Positions 14,163-26,400 of a stretch of 64,000 bases of DNA are shown here, one piece after another. The notes under the pieces are model-generated. The model was not told where the DNA came from, did not search any database, and worked only from the letters and a program-made list of their open reading frames with translations. Source of the stretch: Metopolophium dirhodum (Eukaryota; Arthropoda; Insecta; Hemiptera; Aphididae). The position numbers and the translations under genes were made by a program. Positions within the stretch are counted from its first letter, which is position 1, and every line of letters begins with the position of its first letter. The stretch is taken from positions 13,206,001-13,270,000 of the forward strand of contig NC_083566.1 in assembly GCF_019925205.1 (NCBI RefSeq), written 5' to 3'.

Positions 14163-14577
14163 CTATAATTGAACTATCTTTATATATAAATGTGAAAATG
14201 AAAACCTTTGAGGCCTATGTTCTCGGAAACTATTGAAAAAAACTTTTTTTAAATTGAAGAGCTCATTGCGGAGAAGGTTTATGGCATTTGATCGATTCTC
14301 TAACTTCAGTATTATTTTCATTATTATTATTATCAGTATTATTCTCAACTCCTATAACTCATAGCAACCATTAATAAACAACAATTTCTATCGTAAATCT
14401 CAAAATTCCTGTTTGAGAACCTACCAGGGGTGATCAATTCCCTTTTTAAATTAGTCTATGACACTCACAACGAATGTGGCTTTCTATTGGTGAAAGAATT
14501 TTCGAAATCGGTTCAGTAGTTCCAGAGATTACCCTCAACAATGGTAACTAACAACTCCTCTTTGTATAATAGTATAG
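14163..14577. repeat. Dispersed repeat abutting the foldback element
   Basis: It runs from a TATATATAAATGTGAAAATG start to a CTCTTTGTATAATAGTATAG end. Near the end it has a CGAAATCGGTTCAGTAGTTC box, a common 3'-part motif of insect dispersed repeats and similar to AAATCGGTCCGGCCGTTCTC at about 21785. It directly touches the left arm of the foldback. The class is undetermined. Confidence 0.45.
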
Positions 14578-15717
14578 ACTAGCTGATCCCGTGCACTCCG
14601 TTGCCCGTTAAATGTATCAACTCTATATGACTCAAACTTTGTTCAATTTGTTATTTAATATTCGGTGTATAGTATTCAAAATTTACCTTAACTTTTCCGT
14701 TTCCCGGAATAAAAATTCTGATACGCAGCAGTACATTATCAAGTATGTATGTATGTATGCTGTTTGTACGTATGATTTAACTCTAAAGTATCAAAGTTAT
14801 ACCAAGTTTGTCGTTTTTACTTAATATAATCAATTTATACAAAATCCTATCCTAACATAACCGTACTAAAATCCGATGAAAGAAATTAAAAACAAATTTG
14901 ACCCTTTGTAAATATTAACATACCTATCTTCTTCCCAGAGGTCTAATCTACCAACTAACTATATAAATACACAGACTATAACTATACAGACTAAACTCTG
15001 GAACTACTTATCAGATCTTATATGTATATTGAGTATTGACAAAAGACAATAATACAAATCAACAAATATGCCGAATTAACCAATGGCAACCAATATATTA
15101 CACAGGTGGATTTTCCTAAAATTTTCTTTTATATAAACCTTCTCTGTGAAATACTCTTTTGTTTAAAAAAAAAAAAATCAAGACATTTATAACATATACA
15201 AGAAGATCTGATAAGTAGTTCTAGAGTTTAGTCTGTATAGTAATAGTCTGTGTATTTATATAGCTATATATATATATATATATATATATAAATTAATGTT
15301 TGTGGGTAGATTGGACTTCTGGGAAGAAGATAGGTTAATTTACAAAGGGTTAAATTTGTTTTTTTTATTCATCGGATTTTAGTACGGTTAGGTTAGAATA
15401 GGAATCTGTATAAATTGGTTATATTAATCTACCGTAGGTAGAATTAAGTAAAAACGACAAACTTGGTATAACTTTGATACTTTAGAGTTAAATCATACAC
15501 TTACGTTCAAACAGCACGGGGTCTGCGATCTACCGCAGGTAGATTGCCTACTTGATAATGTACTGCTGCGAATCAGAATTTTTATTCCGGGCAACGGAAA
15601 AGTTAAGATAAATTTTGAACACCATACACCGAATATTAAATAACGAATTGAACAAAGTTTGAGTCATATAGAGTTGATACATTTAACGGGCAACGAAGTG
15701 CTCGGGATCAGCTAGTA
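14578..15717. mobile_element. 1.14-kb foldback: two inverted copies of one repeat
   Basis: The left arm (14578 to about 15045) starts ACTAGCTGATCCCGTGCAC. The right arm (about 15197-15717) is its reverse complement and ends GGGATCAGCTAGT. Matching blocks run the length of the arms: the GTTGCCCGTTAAATGTATCA box, TTTAATATTCGGTGTAT, CGGAATAAAAATTCTGAT, ACCAAGTTTGTCGTTTTTAC, CCGTACTAAAATCCGATGAA, ATCTTCTTCCCAGA and AACTACTTATCAGATCTT. The right arm has two short insertions that the left lacks: a block with CTACC..GGTAGATCGC and a (TA)n run at 15265-15291. The loop is about 150 bp. A third, + strand copy lies at 21239-21862. Not coding. Confidence 0.8.
15265..15291. repeat. (TA)n microsatellite in the right foldback arm
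   Basis: An uninterrupted TA run with no counterpart in the left arm. Confidence 0.85.
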
Positions 15718-17040
15718 TATTGTATATAGGTATTGTTAATTTATATAACATTTCAATAAATAATAAATTAACAAAATTTAATAAAACCTATACTAAAAAC
15801 ATATTTAAACTAAATACAATATTCGTGACCACGAAGAAAGTATGCATTTGAGCGCAAATTTCATTTTAATTACAGGGTTAGATTAGAGGCGTGTTTGAAA
15901 CAAAAATATTTTCTTACTGTCAAAAAAATTTAAATAAAAAATAATTTATTAATGAACTAAACGTAATTAATTCTATTTTTAATATTGCATATTTAGACAT
16001 CAAAAAAATAATCAACAGACTGCATAAGTACATGATAAAATGTTGCAATGCTTATTTTAGTTGGTAAATTCACAATCTTTGTGCTTTTTTCTTTGCCGAG
16101 ATCTTCTAGTTTATTCAATATGCACAGGTTATTTTGTATATTTTGGAATTTTGGACAATCTTGAATTCTATGTTGATATATTAAGTCGGCTTAAAAACAT
16201 TAAACATGGTCAAAAATCGCAAAATAAAAAATAATAATATTGATGGACTTATAAAATACGAAAATAATAATTAAATAATCAAAAATAGGTAAAATAGATG
16301 TGTGCCTCACGTGCTCACCTATTGGTTATTAAGTAGAAAGTTTAGCTCATAGTTGGTAGTGCATACAGAGAGAAGTGGCGGAAAGGAAATTTTTTCTAGT
16401 AGTACGAGCCACGAGGACCGACAAAAACATTTACGTTGGCTCACTAGTCACTAGTCACTGGACTTAGTGTTGGTGAGTCAACTATAGGGTGAATAAAAGT
16501 TAACGGAAAAATGACAAGCTATTATTTCATCTATAAATAATGAGAGAAGACAATCCAAGTTACTCAAGTATATCTACTGACTACTGGATCATAGTTACAT
16601 GGAATTTAATTAATTAATTAATTCAAAGATTTTTATTTTGTATCATTATAATATCATATTTAAGTAATTTTAAATCAACAACAATATTAAGGAAAAATTA
16701 AATACCTGCCTATTCAAATACCAAAGTATTACAAAATAAAATAATAATGGAATAATCGTCTTTAAAAGTGTATGAAAATGTATCAAATTACAAAAACAAA
16801 AATGCATAATACTCTGGTATAATATAATACTCTATTTGGTATCCATTTAGTAGACTAGAATTATGTTGAACCATATATAATGTGTATATGTATATATATT
16901 ATGATATTATATTTTATACCCTAATGTTTTAAATTTGTTGTCGGATTGTCGTACATCAATATGTTGATAATTGTATGGAATTTAAATACCACTGTTTAAT
17001 TATTTTTGTAAGTATTGTAATATATTATTATTAGCGTTTA
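15718..17040. other. AT-rich stretch, no gene seen
   Basis: The only local structure noted is a short tandem of CACTAGT at about 16440-16460. No exon could be supported. Confidence 0.35.
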
Positions 17041-17415
17041 CCAAACTATTAGCATGTCATTATACGGGGCGCAGGGCACGTGGGTAGGGCGAAGTGCCCA
17101 ATGGGATTGGCGACCGTGGCTGCGCGCATCCGCCCTCCATCCAAAACCACCCCAAACGGTTGGCCACGCGGAGGGTGGTCGGGGGCGCGCACGCCTGCCG
17201 CCGGTCCCTTCTGCCGAAACACCACCGACACACCATGTGTCATTCAGTAGTCGCGAACGTGAGAGAAGGCCTACACCATCGATCACGGTTAGAACTCTAC
17301 ACTGCACATTTAAAGTTACGATCACGTTGACGTAGTGATCGTTGTCGTAGTCATTAAAAGTGATAATATACCAGCTTACAACAATAACAACGGACATATT
17401 ATAATATTATACAAT
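17041..17415 (+). promoter_or_regulatory. GC-rich 5' flank / 5' UTR of hbn
   Basis: A sharp rise in G+C and CpG at 17060-17340 lies immediately before the first hbn coding exon. Its position and composition suit a promoter or 5' UTR. Open frames on both strands here are composition artefacts. A TCAGT initiator-like word lies at 17244-17248, but no TATA or DPE partner is convincing, so the transcription start is not fixed. Confidence 0.4.
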
Positions 17416-20400
17416 ATGGATACTACCAAATCAGCCAGGAATGTGTACAGCATCGATCAAATTCTCGGAACTACTCATCCGTCTAAAATCGGTACGAAAA
17501 TAATATTATTTTTAATAGACAACTTATATTTTTTGGTATCATATATGGATTCATTTATTAACTGTATATCGATTATCTTTCTTATAATATATATTTACAT
17601 TTTATATGTGGTATAGATAGTATTTAAGTAAATTATATAGATGAAACCAACGTGATAGCCATGGATCGTACTATAGGGATGTAGTGTTTATCCATAATAT
17701 TGCGTAATTACTAATTTGAGAAACATCGGTTCCATTTCGACGCGCAAAGTAGTGTCATAATAGACAAGTAGTTACACGTATTTTTAATTTTCAAAAGGTA
17801 TAAAGTTGTATTACATACTAAAAGAAAAAAATATATTATGAACAATTAGTACTTACACGCACCCAAACTTAAAATGTGTAAAAATGGGTATAAGCTAAAA
17901 TAATAAAATAAAATATAATATAATAATAACCACCTCGTATTTATTTGAACAGATAATATAGTATAATATTAACAACTTTTATTATATTTGAAAATTGGTT
18001 GAGGAGAACCTCTTGTGCCGGCTGCAGACTGCAGGTTATGCCACTTTATCAAGCTAAACAACATTAAATAACAAATGGGTTTACTTAATTTCTTGACTTT
18101 TTGTCTTTCATATTAAATATTGCTTTTCGAGTGAAAATATCAAAATTGTTTGTGATTGATAAAATAGTACCTATAGCCTGATGTCGCCGGAGAAGCTATC
18201 TACTAAATTTTAAATAAATTAGTCATTCCCATAATACTACTGCATGTATTATAAATTACAATTTTACACCGTTATTATGTCTATTTTTGTTTTTCTGTGA
18301 CTTCTTTATTGAATGTTTGAATTGTATTTATTAATTATTTTTATTTATTTACTTAATAATTTAGTAGAATGTATGTATTCATTGCCTTTAATAATATATA
18401 TTAAGTATAGGTAGCGCACCCAATAATAGTATTACCTAATTTAGTTTAATTAAAATGGTAGATGATTTTTAATTCAAACATTTTTATATAAAAATGTATC
18501 ATTTTTTCGTGACGTGATTTGCTGATTACAAAACAAGTTCGATATAACTACATTTTCTTGTATTATGATTCATAAAAGTCATCCATAACGTGTAATTATT
18601 ACGTGATGTGTAAAAAATGAAGATCTGTTTCGAGATAAAATTTCTATCCATTTCACTAAACAGATCAGAACGTCAAATAGATGAATTTATATAATATATG
18701 AAGTAAATTTGACATGATAACCGTGAACAAAAACAGACAAAAATAGATAGAATATAAAACAATGTGAAATTACTGAAAAATTGTAATATGAGGATGGTCA
18801 AATGTATTAATATCTAACAATTTACCTGATACCATATGATTCACAATAAAATAATGCACCTTTACCGGTTACCGTGTTTGTTATACAATATTTGTAATTA
18901 TTAATAAATATATTATATACCTGTTTAAAAATAATTAATGATAATTATTGATGAAATATCATTCAGTTTTTCCGAGCCAACAGTTATTATAATTATTATT
19001 CAGTTATAATACTATTGTTTATAGTGAAAATCCATAATTTTTCGAAGAGCACTTCAATTAAATTAATCGCATACAATTTAATTTTAAATGGATATTACGA
19101 CAATAAAATACTTAAAGTCTTGACGATCGTTTTAAAATAGTAGTTAATCTACAAGAATACTGCAATATACAAGAATGGTAATATATTATAATGTAGGTCT
19201 TTAATTAACTATATATGGTACCTATACCCATACTAGATATATAAATGAGAAAGTTAATACTTATACTAGGTAACTAAAATATAATACATCAAAATGGATG
19301 TAATGATAGATTTTATCATTTATATCAAAACCTTTTTAGATTTAAAAAATTACAATTATTATTAATATAAATTATAATGTTTTATTATATAAAAATAATT
19401 ATAATATAATCGGTATGTATAATTTAAATATAAATTGTTGAGATTTACAAACAAATAAAAATAGTAATAGTTAATTCCTGAATTTTTACTTTATTCACAC
19501 ATATACTTATTGACAATAAGTGTAACCAGAGATAAATCTAAATTGCTAAAAAATTAAACTATCTCCCTTAGGCAGCACAGCCCCGTAGTAACAACTAGGT
19601 AATAGTGAAAAAAAATGTGGTTTTTGATCTTGTATTGTTTAATTGAACTAAATAATGTTGAATTTTGCGATACATGTTAACATACAGGTATGTAAATGGA
19701 AAAAAACGGTGAAACTGAAAATTATTATTGACGTCTTACATATTTATCATAAAAAAAAATATGAAACTAAAAACGAGTTAATAAGTTAAAAATTGAAAAG
19801 TTATGTTAAAATGGTTTTTCCCATTATTTTGTAACTGTTGCTAATAATTTGTAATAATATTTTATACCATGCGTACAATATTATGTGTAATTTGTACTTT
19901 GTACCTACTAGTACCATAATGCATACGCCAAATTATTGGAAATAAATCATAATAATATAGGTACTGTTGATAAAAGCGCCTACAATTGATGCATAATATA
20001 AACCTCGCCCGTGCAGTGTATATAATTTCCGCGAAATCGTAACAAAATAAATAAGTAGTAGTTACCTGCAGTAACTGTCAAGTATTATTCAGTATTAGAC
20101 CATATTTAATTTTAACAACAATAATTTATGATATTATGTATATTGGTATTATAATATGTTATATTTCTGTTTATGCGCGAAAAACTCGATCGCAGGCGGT
20201 GGGGGGGGGGGGGGGGGGGGGTAGAGGGCCAATTGAACGGTATAGTAGCGGTGAAGGCGACTGGTAGAAAATCCGAGAGGGACGGCGGGAAACTCAATGG
20301 ATTTTAACGGAAGTCAAGTGGGCACACACCGGAGCGTGCGCGCGTATGAATGTGTGCTATGCACGCCGACTACAACAATGGGTGTAAAACGGACGTAAAT

Positions 20401-23400
20401 TCCGTATCTGTTGCGCGCACGTTGAATTTCGTACTGCAGCCGTGTTCGCGCTTTTGCCGTATAAATAATAATAATAATAATAATAATAAAATATTGTACA
20501 TCCCATATTATATACATGGGTATATTATGAAACGTGTACGGGCAGAGTAGATATTATATTAAATTGAGTATATATATATATATATATGTATATGTATGGG
20601 TACCCAAGCGATTTGAAAACTGAACGTTTCGTAAGCCGATTACTATTACATATATTACACACATTAGGCGGGGGCGAGGGGTGCATTATACAATCAACGC
20701 GCAATAACAAAAACCTCGTAAGCTGCTTATATGACCGTTTTAATACATGATTAATATTATGAACCTATACAACGCGCGTGTACGAGCGGCCGCGAGCCGC
20801 GCCGCCCCGACGGATCTTACAGCCATTTACTCGTAATTAGGCATAGAGGCAGTATCTATACCAGCAGTACGTACGTCATGGAGTTTTAATGGGGCGCATA
20901 TAGAGTGAAATCATCATAATAATAACGTAACCGAGTAATAATTATTAAAATAACATATTGATATTTCTCATCCATGTTTCCCGGAAAACGCTTAACATTT
21001 TGCTGGAATGCAATTGGTCGTATATTTATTATTTATCCATAGTAGTTAAATTAGACAAAGTTTCATAATAATTTACATTTACCGAAGGTCTAATTTTGTG
21101 TAGGTGCCCTTTTGTATAAGGACCTTCCATACATGATCATACTAAAAGTCATGAAGCTTACCTCGTGTGCATAGCCCTCTTCCCATAAAAGAGGAAATAA
21201 TCTTAGTGAAATAAATTATAATAGATATAATATTAAATACTAGCTGATCGCGTGCACTTCGTTACCCGTTAAATGTACAAACTGTATATGACTCGAACTT
21301 TGTTCAATGCCTTATTTAATATTCGGTGTGTGATGTTCTAGATTCATCTTAACTTTTCTGTTGCCCGGAATAAAAATTCTTATTTGCAGCAGTATATTAT
21401 CAGGTAGGCAATCTACCTACGGTAGATCGCGGACCCCGTGCTGTTTGTACGTAAGTGTATGATTTAACTCTAAAGTATCAAAGTCATACCAAGTTTGTCG
21501 TTTTTACTTCATTCCACCTACGGTGGATTAACCACCAATACATATAAAATCAAAACACAGCGTACAAAAAATTAAATGCATTGAATGAATACACTGATTT
21601 CACGGCAACCAATAATTATTATTATAATAGCTTTAAAACCCATGGCAACCATTTATAAACTAAAATTTCCACCGTAAATCTCTAAATCCCTGTTTGAGCA
21701 CATCCCCTGGCTGGACCTAGGGGGATGATTTGAGAATCTAAACCATTCGAGGCGTCACCCAAACGCATACAAAAAAATTAATTCAAATCGGTCCGGCCGT
21801 TCTCGAGTTTTAGCGAGACTAATGAACAGCAATTCATTTTTATATATTATATAGATATAGATTATAATATTATATAATTACCGTAATGACCAAAATGTAG
21901 AATTTTCGATAATTCGATTTTTGAAAAAATGCATAAAAAATAGTTTCCTAATTCTACACTGCAGGACATAAAAATTAAGAAAATTAAGTCAATTGTACTA
22001 CCAATAAAGCTCTGCCCAGCGTCCAAAAACAACAATAAATATTTACTTTTATTATTTATGAAAATTGTACAAGAATTTTTTTTAGTAAATCATTGGCGTG
22101 ACATCTAAACCATAGATGGATATAGCTAGGATACCTTCCTTCTGTCCACCCTGTATACGAGTTAAGTAGGTAGGTACTTGACAACGACAACGTTTCTCAC
22201 GCCGGTTATTTTATAAAGCCCTTTATTCCGTCATCAAACACCACCATAAAAATACATTTGTATTGTTTTATCTCAATCATATAACTACTTACCTAAAAAT
22301 TCGAACCACCTTTTAAAAATAAATAATTGTTTTCTGAGCTTTATATACATCAAATTAACGTTAATCAAATCTGTCAGCGACCACAATATGATTACGGTTT
22401 ATTTTTCATATTAATTTTAGGTAATTAATAATTTTATACGCGAAAAATTATACACACCGTGACAGTGTGACTACAAATTGCGATAATCATAATGGCTTAT
22501 GTTTTTTAGATCGTAAACGAACATAGAAACATATTTATGTAACAATATGTTTTTTTTTAATTCCACTTTTAGAACGATCCCTAACTTATCCAAGCACTAA
22601 ATTAAATAGTCCCTCTCCCTCAACAAAACGTAAATGTATCGGAGGTAGGAATTTAAGTGGGTTATTTTAAAAATGTCTTATACCATAGTTTTCCACAAAA
22701 ATTATAATATGGTAAAACGATCAGAAGTAGTAATGTGTGGTATTCTCTTAAAAACTAAAATGTGATCAGACTGAAACTACAGTAGTACAGTACTTAACTA
22801 GCTAAAGTATATGTATGTATCAACGTATCATGTCATCGACATTTAGGTCAAGGGACAGCGCTTATTCCGTGTCTCAAGTCAATATTTTTTTTATTAGTAA
22901 TAATTTAAATTATTTTTTTTATACATCACAAAAAATAATAATTATTTGACAATTTTTTCTTAGAAAATACGAGTGTTCATTGCCAATCGAAATTGGACGC
23001 ATTATATGCTGCTAGTGGAACCGATCCATCACTACATCGGTCCGACGAACACGATGACGATAAACCACGAAAAGTTCGCCGTAGTAGAACAACATTTACC
23101 ACATATCAATTACATCAATTAGAAAGAGCTTTCGAAAAAACACAATATCCTGATGTATTTACCAGAGAAGAACTTGCCTTACGATTGGATCTCAGTGAAG
23201 CCAGAGTGCAGGTAAAATTCTTCATGCCGTTCAAAATTTTTTTGTAATTACAAATTTATGTTAAGGTTCTTACACAAACGAAAATAAAAACAAACGAAAC
23301 TAACAAAGCGATCAGTTATAATAATATTCAAACAGATTTTACTTTCAAATATTTTTTTTATGACCTATACTTCAATTTAAACTCAATTGCTTTGGTCACA

Positions 23401-26400
23401 TACATTTGGACTATTATTATCACTGCGTGAAAATACATTTTCTAGAAAAAAAAACACATAATTTATTGTAAAACCAATTATTGATCTCCCAATTAATTTA
23501 TTAAAGAAACAATAATTAGAAACGCGAAAATAAAATTATTAATAAAAAGAGAAATACCATTGATTATCTATTATACTATTAATCAATGGTAATACAAAGG
23601 CATCTCATAATATTTTTTATAATAGGTAGTCATAGAAAAAGTACCTACAGAAATTGTATACAAATTATAAATGACAATAAAGACAATTAAAAATGTTGTA
23701 TAGGTACCGGCACAAACTAAGATTTTAAGATTTGAGATGATAATTTGTTTCTATAAAATAATATATATAGGTCATAAATGATTTATTTATGTATAAATGT
23801 ATAATTTATTATTATGTATTATATATTATGTAAAAATGTAATTATACATTTGTACGACTTTGTTAGTGCGATGTGTAGCAAAAACTAAATTATATTAGGG
23901 AAACAAATGTACGTACAAACTAAAAATAATATTATTATTATTTAATAGGCGTTTAAACTCCTATGTGTAATACATGAATTATTCTTCCATTACTATTAAA
24001 GATAACATAAATTGTTTTAACGATGCAATGACTAGATGTCTAGATATAATTTATATATTATATAGTGCGATTATAATTATTTGTCTTTTACGGTCACCCT
24101 TGCAGAGATTCCGTTTCGGGTCTTAATTGTGTATGGTTGCTCGTACGGCTATATATCCTTTTGTTCCGGAATCGCACGCGGAACAGCTTAATTGAAATCC
24201 ACCACATCGACGACGCGAGACTTAAATAATTCCAAAAGCAGTAGAAAACAATGGAAGGAGATTAATAGATTTTTTTTCTTTCGAGTTTACAGTCGCACTA
24301 AAACACCGCGCTAATTGTGTACCGCAGAACACTTAGCGGACACACAAAGACGGTAAAAAAAGAGAAAGAGGCTACAAAATCTCTACATTATATACGTGTA
24401 AATCCCCTCTCTCCCCTCTGTAAGTCACTCTCTCACTCACACTCTCCCCTTTTCTCTTTCTCTATTGCCTAGGCCTTCTGCCCGCCGCCTGCACCGTAGA
24501 TTGTCTCGCTCTTTAAACGATTCAATAAACCAATTGAGATGGACTTAAAATCCGGCGCGCGCGGTCTCCCTGGTAATGAATTACAAGTTAATTGGGGTGC
24601 AATTTCTCGACAACCGATTTAACATCTCCCTAATTTCCTAACGATCATTTAAGTGCATTGTTCGTGTGGCCTATGTGCATAGGGGGAGTCCATTGTGTTG
24701 CACAACACACCCTTGTACGCGCGCGACGCGCACAATCAACCCCAATCGGACGTCCAAATAGAGCATTAACCCTCCTCCTCCTACACCACCGCTGACGACG
24801 CCGCCGGATCGCTCTATAATGGTCTTCGGGTGCCGAAACTTCTACCGGTTTATTAAACTCCCGTTTTAAGTGTATTGTCAATATTTTAACCTGGCCAATA
24901 AAAAAGAGATTTTTCCCTCCCTCTCACCGTATTCATCGATATACATATATATATATATAATAAATAATAAACATACCCTCTTATACTTTTAGTTTCCAAG
25001 CACACGCCGTTAAGCCAAACTAAATTAATTATATAATACGTGATAAACAATCTCCAATGGCCGGCGTCGTTTCGCATAGTAGGTACCTATACGGTTTTTG
25101 GTATATGTTGGTAGGAGGGTGTAAATGATAATATCATAATAATAATATCATATTTTTTGCAGTTTCTATGCATATAATATACCTACTCACATACATAATA
25201 CTGAACATACACGATACACGGTGCCATTTTATGTTGTTATTTAAGAATGTTAATGATTATCATTTTGATTTTTTAATAAAATAATAATTTTTAATTAAAT
25301 ATTTTAAATTTTATCAATTAATGAAAAATAGTATAATATATAATCATAAAACTTTGCACCAAAAGTGTACCTACCTCTTTTCCACTAAATGGAGTATTGA
25401 CCGATTCCACGTTTACATCAAAACAATATCTATATAGATATTATAGCTGTTATATAGAAAGTAATTTTAAAATTTAAAAAGTGGGCAAGTGTGTATAGCG
25501 CTCCGCTGTGCATTAGGTGTCTAGAGAAGTCACTGTAATGGATGAGTTAAATTTTATAACACAACTATATAAAACGATTGTATACGAAAAACAATTCTGA
25601 GAAAAGACGGTCTGTCAGCCTATATTTCTAAATATATTTTAAGATATTATTGTGATTAAAGTAATTTATTTTACTATTGTCTATTAGGCATTAGTAATAC
25701 AGTAGGCTAAATTAACTTTTGCCAAAAAACTGCATTTAAAAATTTCATTGTGTATAGAATATAATAATAAACTTTAAAACTTTCAAGTACCCACGGGTCA
25801 CGAATAATATTTTTAAATTACAACAAAATAACTGAAATAATTATTCTTCATTTAAATAATAAGTTAAATATCTAATTTCATCCAAATTTGAACTTTAAAT
25901 ACTTATAAAAAATAATCTATATCTCAACTGCTATTGTAACAACTTATGAGAAATCTTGTATTAAATTTTCATTAACATTTATGTAAAAAATTGAAAACTG
26001 GAAATGTCTATAAATATATCGAAACAAAGCAAAATATTTTGAAAATGTTATGGTGTCTATAGTAAATGACAATATAAATAATTGGTGAACATTTTATATA
26101 TCTACTGTATTTTTTTTTAGAACTACGCCAAAAATCAAAACGGTTTTGCGTACCTAAAAATCTCAGTTTTTCCTTAATTTGTTAGTAATTTTTCCTGACG
26201 CTTTTGACAACTACTGGATAATGGACATTTTTAATTATGACTATCCAAAGTACTAACTTGATTCACTTTCCTACCACAAATAGAAAAGATGCAAAAACAC
26301 ATCATTGTAAAATCAATATTTATCGCTCCGCATGGAATCTAAAATATAATAAAACAGGTAGTAAAAAAAATAACAGTGTAAGATACATTTTAATAAATAC

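Larger units (their letters stand above)
20161..20900. promoter_or_regulatory. GC-rich island in hbn intron 1, candidate enhancer
   Basis: High-CpG sequence surrounds a poly(G) run, an (AAT)n run and a (TA)n run. The 20760-20900 part has GAGCGGCCGCGAGCCGCGCC followed by TACTCGTAATTAGGC, a homeodomain-type TAATTA core, and GTTTTAATGG. It lies inside an intron of a developmental regulator. Enhancer function is inferred from position and composition only. Confidence 0.3.
17492..22963 (+). other. hbn intron 1 (5.5 kb)
   Basis: Donor GGTACG and acceptor TTTTTTCTTAG. It contains a GC-rich island (20161-20900) and a dispersed repeat (21239-21862). Stretches 17620-20100 and 21870-22960 are AT-rich, with nothing further recognised. 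Confidence 0.7.

Noticed and set aside
16010..16190. A - strand frame with KLEDLGKEKSTKIVNLPTKI
   Set aside because: Looks briefly protein-like, but it is flanked by stops without splice sites and matches nothing I know.
17038..17397. Frames of 64-119 codons on both strands just before hbn
   Set aside because: Mutually overlapping in four frames within a GC-rich promoter-like block; none joins hbn exon 1 with a useful start.
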